A stretch of 64,000 bases of DNA from Clavelina lepadiformis (lineage: Eukaryota; Chordata; Ascidiacea; Aplousobranchia; Clavelinidae): positions 19,216,288-19,280,287 of the forward strand of contig NC_135246.1 in assembly GCF_947623445.1 (NCBI RefSeq). The letters run 5' to 3'. This document shows positions 21,003 to 32,600 of the stretch, in pieces. A program made the position numbers and the translations under genes. Positions within the stretch are counted from its first letter, which is position 1, and each line of letters opens with the position of its first letter. Under the pieces are notes generated by a model. The model was not told the DNA's origin and searched no databases. It saw only the letters and a list, made by a program, of their open reading frames with translations.

Positions 21003-22993
21003 ATGACGTCATTGATAGCTCTTGTTCTAGCATTAGTGTTCGCTGTTGTGCTGAGTCATAATAACCACGAAATCTGTCTCTCTGTTCCTGAGTGGGGGGC
21101 ACCAGGGCCTCGCGGCCCGGAAGGGTTTAAGGGCGATGTCGGGCCAACTGGCCAGTGCCAGTACAATCTAAGGGAAGTCGTCCAACTCAGAGAAGAGTTG
21201 TTTCGTTTGCTCGAAGCTCTTCGAGGTAAATTAATTATCAACGAAGGTATTAGTAAGTTGGTTGCAATATGCTAAAATTTTATTAAGATGTGTCGGAAAT
21301 ATATTGACGAAATAATAATTTCAACATCCTGAAAAAAGTAACATAAAAATGTTTATACTATATCTATGGTGAAGAATAAATGTATTTCTAAAATATGATG
21401 TCACGAAAAAAATTAATCTGTTTTTAAAGTTGATATGAAATCGAAATTTTAAAACTTTCACTCAAAAATTTTCCGCTGACCAGTTTTATCAATGCACTGA
21501 ATCGTAATAATCGAAGCATCCCCTAATAAATGTGCTGTCTATGGTTTTAATTTCATTAATCATTTTGCACACGAATAGTGGGCTCTTCTTTCCGAAGAAG
21601 TGCATTCAATCCTGAAACTCCTGGCCATGGGTTTTGGAAACTCTCACACTTAAACTAATCCAGCAATAGCTTTACATATGTCGTTTACATTTTGCAGAGG
21701 ACACTTGCTTGGTTGGTGTGAAAAGTGGGAAAGTGCGTGATGACGAGATGACCGCGTCGTCATTCTACTTGCAAATTTATGCTGCTCATCAAGGAAGATT
21801 GGATGGAGACGGTTTTTGGCATCCTGACGTATCGAAATACGGTAAGTTTGCTTACTGTATAGTCATTAGTCATTACACATTAGAGTCATGCCACGCGACA
21901 GTTTAGGGAACTTCCCGCTGTTAGGGCAAGTCACTGAAGCCGAATCTACAATTTCCCAAATGCCGGCATCTGCCGACAGAATAAAAGCAGCGTTTTTGTG
22001 TAATTTTCGTAAAAACCTTCATAATTGGGGCAGAACTTCATTCAAAATCACTTTTCGCAATCGCTGCTATCACTAGAAATGAATCTAAAATCAGCCAAAA
22101 TCCAGTGCGCCGCCCAGCAAGCTAATTAAGAATGGAGCGTTCCTTGTCTCGAGGGGGAAAGCGTAAATGGATTTCGAGGCAATTCCGCACCTTAGGCTGA
22201 TTACGCAATTTATAAAACGTGAGAGTTTCAATCGCAACTTAAACAAGTGATTAAAAACAAATAATATACTTTAACTCTGTGCGCGTTCTAAATGTTGCAT
22301 CTGTGCATAAAGACACAAATGAGAAAAGTTTGACCACAAACTTACTCTACGTGGAGTGGAGAACGTCGCTTGCAGCGACAAGCAGACACAAAGCGACCAT
22401 GCGCGTGCATGACTGTACGACAATTAAACAAGCTATATATGACGAACGACACGAAACGTTAAAAACATACAAAAGTACAAAAATACAAAACCTACATTTC
22501 GTTACAGTCATTTACGGACGTTACAGTAGCTATTAAAACATCTGTCAATGCTGCCACGATATAATGACGTAATAATTTCTTGCAGAATCGCCAGGAGAGT
22601 GGCTTCAAGTTGACCTAAGAGGGCCGACCACAGTGACAGGTGTGGTCACCCAGGGAAGTGGAGGGAGCGCAGGTTGCACGACTTGCTGAGTGTCGAGCTT
22701 TAAGATATCGTTTGGAAATTCCACCAATCAAATGCAAGTGATAACAGATGTCGATGGTAACGAAATAGTAAGTTTGTGATTCAGCTCCAAGCTGTTACCT
22801 GTTTATGTCAGGCTATACTGATCTGTTATGGTTAATCTTGTGTTTCTTTTTCTAGATTTTTGAAAGCAACACTGATCGTGAGACTCGTGTGCGGAATATG
22901 TTGCCGAACCCGATCAGAGCGAGATACTTCAGACTTATTACCGTCACCTTTCACGGCCGCATCAGCGTACGCCTGGATTATCTGACTTGTTAA
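21003..22993 (+). pseudogene. collagen-discoidin gene 3, with nonsense codon
   Basis: Exons 21003-21225, 21698-21841, 22586-22767 and 22856-22993 keep the phases of copies 1 and 2 (229 codons). Signal peptide (ending AVVLS), seven collagen triplets (32-52), a neck (LREVVQLREELFRLLEALR) and the discoidin domain are present. Exon 3 is 18 bases longer than in the paralogues and contains an in-frame TGA at 22687-22689, codon 157, where copies 1 and 2 have Trp (SGYWMTSFK and SWWVKSFK; here TTC-stop-VSSFK). The rest of the frame stays open and conserved to a normal LTC end, so the loss is recent, or this is a null allele or a sequence error. If real, the product would lose the second half of the discoidin domain. 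A poly(A) signal follows at 23229. Confidence 0.7.
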
Positions 22994-23720
22994 GTCCGGT
23001 TAAATCCACTCCGAGACCGGCCTGTATAGAGACTACCAATGTTGAAACGGGTTTCTTATTTACTACGTCATAAATATCTTTATTACAACTGTTATATATT
23101 TTTGCGTATAAATGAACTTCAAATAATGTCTACAATCACGTGAGCTTTTTACAAAATATTTTTAATTTTAGCACTACAGCTAGAAAGTAACAATGCTTCA
23201 TATTTATTTTACTTCTGCGATGGTTGGCAATAAATATATCAAATTTCTGCTTTTTGTAAATTTGTACAAATTAATAAAAATCTAATGACTCTTGAATTTC
23301 TGGCCAAGCCTCAAACAAGTAAACGAGTCAGTAAGTGTAGAACGGATGAGCGCAAAGTAGATTTTCACTTAATACTTTGGAATTTCTTGGAAAATTGAGA
23401 AAAAGTTCAAAGAATTGGGAGAAAAGCCTAATTAAATGTTGTCATTCATCGATTAAGTCGAAATATTAGCGCTACCAAGAGGTTTACCAGCGTAGTCATT
23501 TACTCCGCCAGATGGCGATGAAACAACGATCAATCCATTAATCGTTATGATGTCATAAACGGATAGGCAAGCGCAAATTTTGGAGATAAAAATTATGACA
23601 ATTTTCAGCTGATCACGAACTTACGGACAGCTAGGCACCATTTTCAGACATCAAATTGAGGTAATAAGTGAAAAAGGAAGTGAAAAACCGTTCACGGAAG
23701 TGACGTATAAACTGGCATTG
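22994..23720. other. 3' flank of discoidin gene 3
   Basis: It contains poly(A) signals and an otherwise unremarkable spacer. No coding sequence is recognised. Confidence 0.5.
23229..23234 (+). terminator. poly(A) signal of discoidin gene 3
   Basis: AATAAA lies 236 bases after the stop codon, and a second copy occurs near 23273. Confidence 0.5.
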
Positions 23721-23797
23721 ATGCAGCCGATAAATTGCTACGGAGGTTATGGCGGAGATTATCAATCCGAGAACAAAACTTCACTGCTTAACTACGG
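23721..23797 (+). CDS. candidate first coding exon of an unidentified gene
   Basis: ATG opens a protein-like run, MQPINCYGGYGGDY then QSENKTSLLNYG, ending at a strong donor (GG|gtgagtg, phase 2). A phase-compatible acceptor at about 24456 (attcgtcccag) would add only CRLRKRKKYFLIQ before a stop that overlaps an AATAAA, giving a 39-residue product. Alternatively the next exon is elsewhere. No family is recognised. Confidence 0.3.
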
Positions 23798-26651
23798 GTG
23801 AGTGACTTGTTACAATCAGACTTACAACAATCCGCTTACATTTGCTGTATGCTTGATGGCGGTTGATCTTGAAGTAATTTGAACTTATCTCAAAGTTTGT
23901 TCAACTTGGAAATGGTTTGTGCAAGTTTTGGTTCTTTAGCGCCATCTCGAGTCCAGAAATAACAACTTCGCAGCGTGATTTACGAAATATCGAAGATGAC
24001 AAAGATAAAAGGCAAATATCTCAATTTGCTGGTGTATGTTGATCGATCAATGCCTGGTTGATTCTAACACAGATATCTTATGACGTAAAACCGTCAATAC
24101 TTGCGTATTTTATTGTTTTTTCAAAGCTGAACGATTGTGACGTCAGAGTGTATACGACTTTGAATATTTTCTACCACTGCCCAGTGTCCAGTTTGGCAAA
24201 AAGTGCATTTTTTCTAAATATTTTTGCAAATTAAAACAAAATTATGTTTTTTTTTACAAGTGTTACAGCAAAATGTACGAAAACTGAAACTGTTACTGCA
24301 AGTTTGTTGCTACTGTTCGTGTGTTTTTTGACGTGCTTTGGTCGCAATAACTAAATTGTGGCAATGAATAAAATCGTTTTTTGTTGACAAGCTTGCTTTA
24401 ATAACACTTTTGAATCTTTTACGTGAGAGCTCTTAAAATGATTTCATTCGTCCCAGGTGCAGATTGCGAAAAAGAAAAAATACTTTTTAATTCAATAAAT
24501 CCCGACCTCATCCGTTTTACTTTCCGTTAAAATAAAAGAGTATCATTTATATGATGCGCCGCCCCATTCATATCCAAGCACCATCGTCGCTGGTTCTGAA
24601 TTCTAATTAAGTACCACTTGTTGCAAATTTAATATAGTCAGGAACCAGCCGACATTCATTTGAAGTGCGTCAGCAGCATGAAAATTTGAACACGAAGTAG
24701 CACTCTCGCCGCCGACTTTGCGCGATTTCACTTCGCAAACTCGCGATGAATGATCTAGATGGGATTGGTTTTGTGTTCTTCAAAAACATCTGCTCATCAA
24801 AGCGCACTCATCAAAAAGAACTTCTTCAAAAACAAAACCGGATATTTTCTATAAAGAGGATGCACCGCAAAGCGATAAATTGTTGCATCATCAAATCATA
24901 TGGATTCGTCATACGCAAGTCGTACAAATAAAATCAGCTTCTGCCAGTGCAAAGTATAAACAATCTGGCAACCGACAGATTCTGATGACGTAGACACGTT
25001 TTTATTTTTGCAACAGAACAATTTCACAACCGTCATAACTTCAAAATAGCCTGGAAACGGCCATCAAAAGTATAAATTCGTTTATGCTCATAGCAAAAGT
25101 ATTTTTCCAAAGTTAATTCAAAACCATATTTATTGGTCCTTCGCTATTCGGTGGTAACCTCACTTTAAAATTTATGACTTTTTCTTGATGATTTATTCGT
25201 TTAATGGAATCACGATAAGGCCAATGATACCTGCTAAACTTCATTTTTGCCACCCGGGTTCCAATACACGTTGCTTTACTGACAGCAAATTGGTAGTCAG
25301 AAACGAAAAATGAAAAATACTACACTACAGTTTTGTGTTGCAACTTGCAGAGCGCCGTTTGATGACTTATTTACTTGAAAAACATAACCTATAGCTGTTT
25401 GCTATGCAAAGCCTTGTATTCACGTCACATTTTAGGTTGAGGTTATAACTTTGACAAGCAAGCCTTGCTTTTTAACATATAAAACAACGTTCCATTTGAA
25501 CAATATAAGGTATAGCTTGTTTAGTCATTGCGTGATATCTTTTGTGATGTAATAATTCTGTGCCAAGACTTTCGGCGTTTTATGAAAATTTACCGCTCGC
25601 TGTTGCGTTGCTGTGATTTGAACTTTGTCACTTTCGTTGCGGAGAAGCTTTTTTGTTTAAAGACAAGCTACGTGTACAGTGTACAGTGACCTGTACAGCA
25701 AAGTGAAGGTTGGACTTCACGGAGGAAGCTGATAGAAGTGGAAACATGAGTCCAGGTATGTGATGCTTGTCTTGAAAGATTTTAAAGTTTCAGCCAATGG
25801 CAGTCTGTAGCGTTGTATGAAGTCTTAGTTAAATTTCTTATAAAAGTTTTTGTTAAAATTGTTTTATTTGTATCTTTAAAATTTAAAGTACATTTTAGCT
25901 TGGGTGGTGAATTGCTAAAAACGTCACCTGTTAACTTACATGGAGTTATCGTAAACGGTGCATTGTTAAAAGCTACGGTATTCAGATAATGACACCGCAA
26001 TGTTGCCTTTCAAACGTCAACAAGCCGATGATCTCATGCTTCATATTAATGACGTAACAAACCGTTTTCAAGCGTTCTTGTTTTAGCTTATTGATTTGTT
26101 CTTTTGCCGTTTAGGTTGCAATCATGAGCTGGTAACTTTGACGTTTTTCGTAGAAATGTTTCAATATAAAGTTTGCGGTTTCCGGTGATGGAAAATACGT
26201 GCGAATCACTCTATTTGTAATAACTTGACTCACGGTTCAAAATGCTGTGACTTGTGTTTCATTTGGTCAGTATTTATATTTGATTTGATAGTATTTGATC
26301 AGTATTTGCTACGGTATTTGTTTTGTTTATCAGTATTTGCTTTTCAAACTTGTGTTTTCGTTTTTTCACGCTCTACCAGGTATAATTACATACTTTACGG
26401 CAAACTTATGTGTTGGAATTCACGATAAAGATCTTAACGAGCCATGCGCTGAACAAGAACGCCACAATTTGCCCTTTCAAGTTTTGTTACTATTTGTTTA
26501 CCAATTACACGTCATCGTTAACATATAGCACGACTGCAAGCAATTTGCTCATCAAAAAACCGCGATTGTTTACCGATTTATAAACAAGCTTGCACATAAC
26601 TGGTAACTCGGTCGTTCATCATTTCGCCCATAATGAAAAAGTTAGGGCTCG
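23798..26651. other. non-coding stretch before Prdm1-related gene A
   Basis: No convincing exon. A short ATG frame with a donor at 25746-25755 is too brief to call. At 26270-26345 the word cagtatttg or gtatttg recurs several times. Confidence 0.5.
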
Positions 26652-28976
26652 TTAGATTTTTTCAAAAGTGATCTTGGTCGGAAATTTATCTGCAACTGAT
26701 CCAACGTTGTTCGAAAGATCTCCAGATGTGGTCGCTCTGGTCGAAACGATTCCATCGCGATGATATATTTTACGTCCAGTTTCGATTAACAGCGCTTTGT
26801 TGTCATGGAAACTTGGAGCGAAAGCGTTGTTTGCTAAATGTGTTGACATGGGACGGCACGTCGTAAACCCGCCGTGCGCATGCGCGGAATTTCCTCCCGG
26901 GGTTAGATTTCTTTGATCGCTGGTGTCGCTGTTGATTGAAAAGTGGCAAACAGCTCGAGGCAGATTCGCGCAAAGATCGATGCGTTTCAATCTTTGGTCG
27001 ACGTCACTGCGCGCTTTCAACATTTCATCGAAGCCGCTATTTATACGAGAGGAATTCCCGGGCATCGATGGCCGTGTGTTGTCGCGCTGGCAAACTCTTC
27101 CCGGTGAGAAAATGCTAGAAAGAGAAAGGCGGATGACGCTATTTTGTTATTACGAGATTGAAACTGATAAGCATAATCGTTAATCGATAATCGTTTTGGT
27201 TGCTAGGCAACACCCCTCACCTTGCATGGAGCCTCATGTGGGTCTTGAGGTTGCTCGTTGAGCTAAACCGCTTATGACAAACAGCGCACTCGTGCGGTTT
27301 CTCCCCAGTGTGGACGAGGTGATGTTTCTGGAGGTGGGCGAGTTGGGTGAAGTCTTTGCCACAGACGCTGCATTTGAACGGTCGCTCCCCGGTGTGAACA
27401 CGAAGGTGAACCTGGTAATGGAAAAAAACGATTAGATGCACCACAATAGAAAGTAAGGATGTGTAAGTGACAGGTTTTTTTTAAACTGGAGTCCACGGAT
27501 CCCAAAGTGGTCTTTGAATGAATTTTAAGGGGCTTCGTTTAAGACCATCAATATGATGGAGATTCGCAAAAATCAAACAATTATATTTAGGGCTCCGTGT
27601 TCTAAAACCTCAACGACCTTTGCCTTGGTCACATATGCAGTTGACACGTGTCGTCTAGTTAAGTTGGGTTTTACCTTTAAATTGGAAAGTTGTCCGAATC
27701 TCTTCATGCACACGTTGCACTCGTACACGATCTTTCCATTCTCCTTGCGCAGCGGATAAGGAAGCGATTTGTAGCCAGATCCTCTACGGTTCTGTAAGTT
27801 CAGCTGAACCTTCTGCTCCGTTGAATGGGACTCGCTGCTAGAAGTGTGGCGTGTTGTCAACATTTCAAGTTTTTTGCTGTGTTTTTTGTCTCCAATAACG
27901 GATGATTTTTATTTTACCGTTGATAGAGGGCCAACGTGCTTTCACTGCTTTCTTGTTGTTGGGACAGCATGTGAGTAAGATGTCTATGAGAGGGATGCGA
28001 GATCTCTGCGACGTTTTGATAGAGACTAGTTCTTCTTAGAGGGGCTTTCCCATATGATTCTAAAGCAGACAAATCAAAACAGCGCAATCATCCAAGGCTT
28101 GTTTTACTTTAACAAATATTGCAAAAAACATTAAAATGCAAAACTTTATGTGGCGTCAGAAATCTATCAACTTAATGCTCCATTAAGTTCATTGTAGAAG
28201 CGACTTCATTATTATAAAGATCGTGGTTATTCGTGGTCATTATATAAAACGTCACTAATTATTAGGCATCGGTGTGCCTTGTTACGTAATAATAAGTAAC
28301 GTTGCAGAAAATGTAATGTCTAACCTGGTAACGCCGCTGTATGCTGCCGAGCTTCGTTGAAACGCGACGTCGACATAATTGCGTCACAATGCGCGCTCAC
28401 GTCCGGTTTGTAGGAGCCTTCGGGGCCTGCATTGAACGCACCTTCTTGGTGATTCCCCACCGAATTACCCACGGCGACGTTGGCGAGCCAGGAACGCAGC
28501 AAGTGGGGATAGATGGCGGTGGCGGCGGCAAAGAAGGCGTTGTAGTTGTCGCTGTAACTCACCACATCCTCCGATGTCGATCGGAGCGGCATCTGGTTGC
28601 GGACAAGGGCGGTATAAAGCTTCGCGAAATCGAGCATTTTCCTCCAGGGAGAGGAGAAGGAGGAGGAGGACTGCGTTTCGTCGTTCTTCATGACGCGCTG
28701 ATCATTATGACGTTGGTTGTTATTCTGGTCGAGTCTCTCCCTCTTCGCCGCTGAAGATAGCGAGAGGTCAAGTGGACCTTCTTCTGACGTCATAGGCGGT
28801 GCGTCGGCGGTACTTCTTGCGTGATTACTTGAAGTCGAATCCCACGCGTGGCATTTATACGGAAGAGTCGAATTTTCGTCTTTTGTCGCGGTGTTTTGCC
28901 TTTTGTTTTTGCCTACGTCATTTTCGTTGTCGACCTGCCAGGGCTGCCAAGTTTTTTTTGAAAGTTTGTTGTTCAT
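26652..28976 (-). CDS. Prdm1-related zinc-finger protein A (third paralogue)
   Basis: Minus-strand exons 28976-28325, 28059-27918, 27876-27675, 27411-27221 and 27114-26652 close in phase to 549 residues. Three C2H2 fingers (about 316-395) begin with [17 protein letters not shown] and continue with [18 protein letters not shown] and [16 protein letters not shown]. The preceding [15 protein letters not shown] is the PRDM1/Blimp-1 hallmark. No SET/PR domain is seen. The N-terminus has PLDLS (68-72), a CtBP-binding PxDLS motif, but lacks the eh1-like motif of B and C. The fourth exon can also be read to a TGA right at the donor; the spliced form (donor aag|gtgagg, acceptor tttctctttctag) adds a 154-residue tail unlike B or C. 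Probable sequence-specific repressor. The finger exons are firm; the last exon is less so. Confidence 0.82.
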
Positions 28977-29344
28977 TTTATCCTGAAATACTTTGTAGAG
29001 TGACCAGAAACGAGAAACAAAAATTAAGAATCTTCCAAGGCTGGAACATTGCCGCCATGACGGTTCTGGCTGTTTTATTCCTGCTTAGAAATTAGAAGCG
29101 TTAGCGTTTCTCTTTAATTGTAACAAATTATAGCAAAATATTTGATGATGTCTGAATCGTGTTAACCCAGGATAACATTAACATAACAATAACATTACTT
29201 CTATTCCTAATTTCTTCACACAAGCTTTCGCAAGCATCGGCTTCATTGGGCGTATTAAGAGATGATTGTGCTGCTTCAATTGTATCTTTTCATTGATTGT
29301 ACAACTTCATTAGGCGTTCTCTTAGTACACCTGATGCAGCAATC

Positions 29345-29626
29345 TTATGCTCGAGAAAGCTTGTTTAGAGCAGTGTAATAAAAGTTACTCCTAGAGCCCC
29401 ATTGAATATCCTGATTTTTCATTTTACTAACGAAATATTTGTAATGCGGTTTAGGAAGAGTCGAAATCAGTTTTAAAAGCTTCACTGTTGCAATGAAAGC
29501 AGTAAATGCAAGAATCCTATTCATCTGGTACGTATCTTGCAGTTTTATTCCGTTAATAAATATCATTTCTAAATTTATTGCTTCGTATTGTAACCGCATG
29601 GTTCTTAAAATATCCGCAACTTCCAT
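29345..29626 (-). pseudogene. possible polycystin-like fragment
   Basis: The 93-codon frame reads MEVADILRTMRLQYEAINLE, then IFINGIKLQDTYQMNRILAF and TAFIATVKLLKLISTLPKPH. The stretch LAFTAFIATVKLLKL resembles the membrane segment of polycystin-1-like and PKD-type channel proteins (lflatlKllrll). No partner exons are seen, so it would be an isolated exon or remnant. The resemblance is short and from memory. Confidence 0.22.
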
Positions 29627-32600
29627 GAACCAAAATCCTATCTAACTTCCAAAGTTATTCCTGGAACGCTTTCTAGCTTTTTAAAGTCAAAACTTACTCT
29701 CCCCACAAAATTTACATTTCTGACTTTCAGTGAAACGTTTTCTTGAAAACTGTTACAAGCAACTTCCAAATCTTGCGCGCTTTCGCTCCAAGGTGCAGTC
29801 AATAAACTCGCTGATTACAAAATTCCTCGCGCGTAGTGAAGGTGCTTTTCAAATTAGCTCAGTATAGTCCGGCGTACTCGTTGTCTCTGTCAGGTTCTTG
29901 CTGCATGGTCAGATATACAGCGCTCATTTTGTAAAGTTTCTTTGGTACGTAGGCACTGACTAATTTGTTCAGCAAACGCTGTTTATTGATTGATTGAATG
30001 TTTGTGACTTTAAAACTTCTGAATAATGCGACGTTGTCAACGTTGATTAGTGATGAAACACCAAACTATATTTTCAACTTCAAACCGTCAACATACTCGC
30101 GACGCCTGTGTTGCAGAAACATAAAAGCGCGACCTTCGCGATTGCATTTGAGCGAGCGCTTTATGGTCATTGCCTTTTCCTGTCAAACAATCGCAATTTC
30201 ATCTCGATTTTGCAAAAGTTCTTTCACAATTTCCAAAAACTATCGCAGACTCTGCACCGGAAGTGACGTCATGTCGCCGGTTTAAAAGTTCCCGTCGAAT
30301 TGAGTTGTTTTTTAACGCGCATAAGAGTTGGTGCTGCGCTGTATGTAGATGTTTTGTTGATATTTGGTTTAAAAACATTATTTTTCGTTTCATTTTTCTT
30401 GCTTGCAGCAAGTAGTAATTAACAAATGAGCAACATTTCTTAATTATTAACCTTTATTTATGCCCGAGCTTGGAATGCGCTTTGCCGTATTTTGATTGAA
30501 ACAGAGTAATTACCTGTTGCCACTAGGTGGAGACAAAGATGCTTGTGTTGCTTGTTAAAACTTGGTTTTCATTCCTTTTCTGACGTCACATGATAACGAA
30601 ATAGAATCTTCACGTGACTTGCCAGCCTTCTTCTGTGCAAAACCCCACTTTAAATGTCCGACGTTCGGCAAAGTTCGATGGTGGGATGAAATTATATGAC
30701 CTTGAACTGCAAACTTGCCTGCGTGTGACGTGGCTCGGACCCTGTCATAACTCACGGTGCCACATGTCTTTATACCTACAGCGTCACCCGCTATTCCAGA
30801 ATTAGGTGCAATAGAAATAGATCTAACTGCGGAAAGGGGGCAGTACTTTGTTACGTCACACTGATTATCGAAACTTGCTGAACAGCTCGTTGGTTCGTGT
30901 TTTAAATGCAAACAGTGAGTAAGATGTACAATTGTTCAGGTATAATTAGTACCACCCCATCAAAGACCCTTTCCGTTGCAACTATTTTAGTTGCAATAAA
31001 CAAAGAGCTGTTTCATGTGTAGTGTAGGGATGCATTTATATTTGTGTTTTGTGTAGGTGGTTTTCTGTCGAGAATGTTCTAAAATGTTGGGAGACTTTTT
31101 TTATCTCGGCCCCGTTTTTATAATGACACTTCATGACGTAACCGAACCTTTATCTCCGCTGAAAGCGAAAATAATTTTAAAACTTTTTCTGAATATTGTT
31201 TTTTGCTAAAATTCTTATGTAGGTCCGTCTTTGGCTATTCCTGATTCAAACAAAGAAGTTGATGGAAAATTGTTCAAGATTGGGTGGGATCTATATATAG
31301 CGGGGTCACTATTTACTGGGAAGCGGGGAGAATTTTCAATTAGGTTTCATATTTCTTTCCTATTTTGCCTCATTTGTCCACCCTGTGTGAAATCAAGCCA
31401 GGTTAAGTGACGGAGGAAGATTAATGACAACTGACTGCGGTTTGTTTTTTGTTTTCATTCGATCAACTTATTCTAACATATGTTCATTCGCTACACTGAG
31501 TGTGATTGGCATATTTGGTCCTTGTAACTTCGCCATTCTATGCAAAAAGGCTTCTGTTCCATCGGGATAGTTTCCGAACTCTCAAAGATAATAAACTGCT
31601 TTTCCTTTGAGGGTTTTTGTTTCGGTTTCAACGAAGGATACGCCCACGATGCCTCTTTCCGCTGCAAAGTGCTGCAACTCTCGTGATTGTTGCGCGGGAA
31701 AACAGATTTTGCAGAGTTCTTAATTCCCCAGCAATTTTTTATTGTTGTCATTACTGCGCATCACGCCAATCAACTTGTGAAAGTAAACATGAAAACAAAC
31801 AACTTCAAGTTCCTTGTCTGTTACGTCACAAACAAATGGCTGGCATGTCGATTTGCGAATTGGCTTGTTTCCAATGATTACCAGGTCTTCGCTCCTGTTT
31901 ATGCCGCTGCTGTTCTACAGTAGGGCAAGAAATAGAGATGATTAATTACTCTGATATCAAGTCATTAATCACTTGCTGCAATGAAACCTTAAATAGGCGA
32001 ATTGAATTTAACAAAATAGAAAGGAATACGGAAAGGAATTTGATCGTGGAAAACGACGCCAGCAGATCGCTTCGAACAAAATTATGTAACTTAGCAAATA
32101 AATATAACAGCTTTAAACCAATCAAACTCAGTCTTAAAAGAACAACAACTATGGGAAAACGACCCGGTTATGCTGTATATCATAGCAAGCGATTCTCATA
32201 AAGTTTGCATTCTGCTGACGTCGCTCGACGACATTTCCGACAATAATTAATAAGAGCTAACAAACGCGATTGTTTCGCAAAATACGTGAAATCATAATCA
32301 GAAAATTGTACTTATCGAAGCGGAAAGTTGTCTTTGCACGACAAGATGTTACAATTGCTTTACATTTGTGTGTTTTAACTCGACACGTTCGTGAAATATT
32401 AGAATAATCGCCATCGCACATCGAGCCGTGGTTTGTATTGCACTACTCGATGATACTATAGGTGCACGTGCAAAGAGGAAACGAGTCGACGCGTAGGTTG
32501 CATTGTTTGCACTTTCCGTTCCGTTCCAGCGATTTGATTATCACGTCATAATTGAAACAACGTTATAGAGTGCGCGTTGTTATTCTATGATTGTTAATCT

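Noticed and set aside
25746-25755. ATG with immediate donor (M-S-P, then gtatgt)
   Set aside because: Too short to judge; no downstream exon in phase was recognised.
32431-32451. tattgcactactcg, superficially like a miR-92 seed region
   Set aside because: It departs from the miRNA after the first eight or nine bases and no flanking hairpin is evident.
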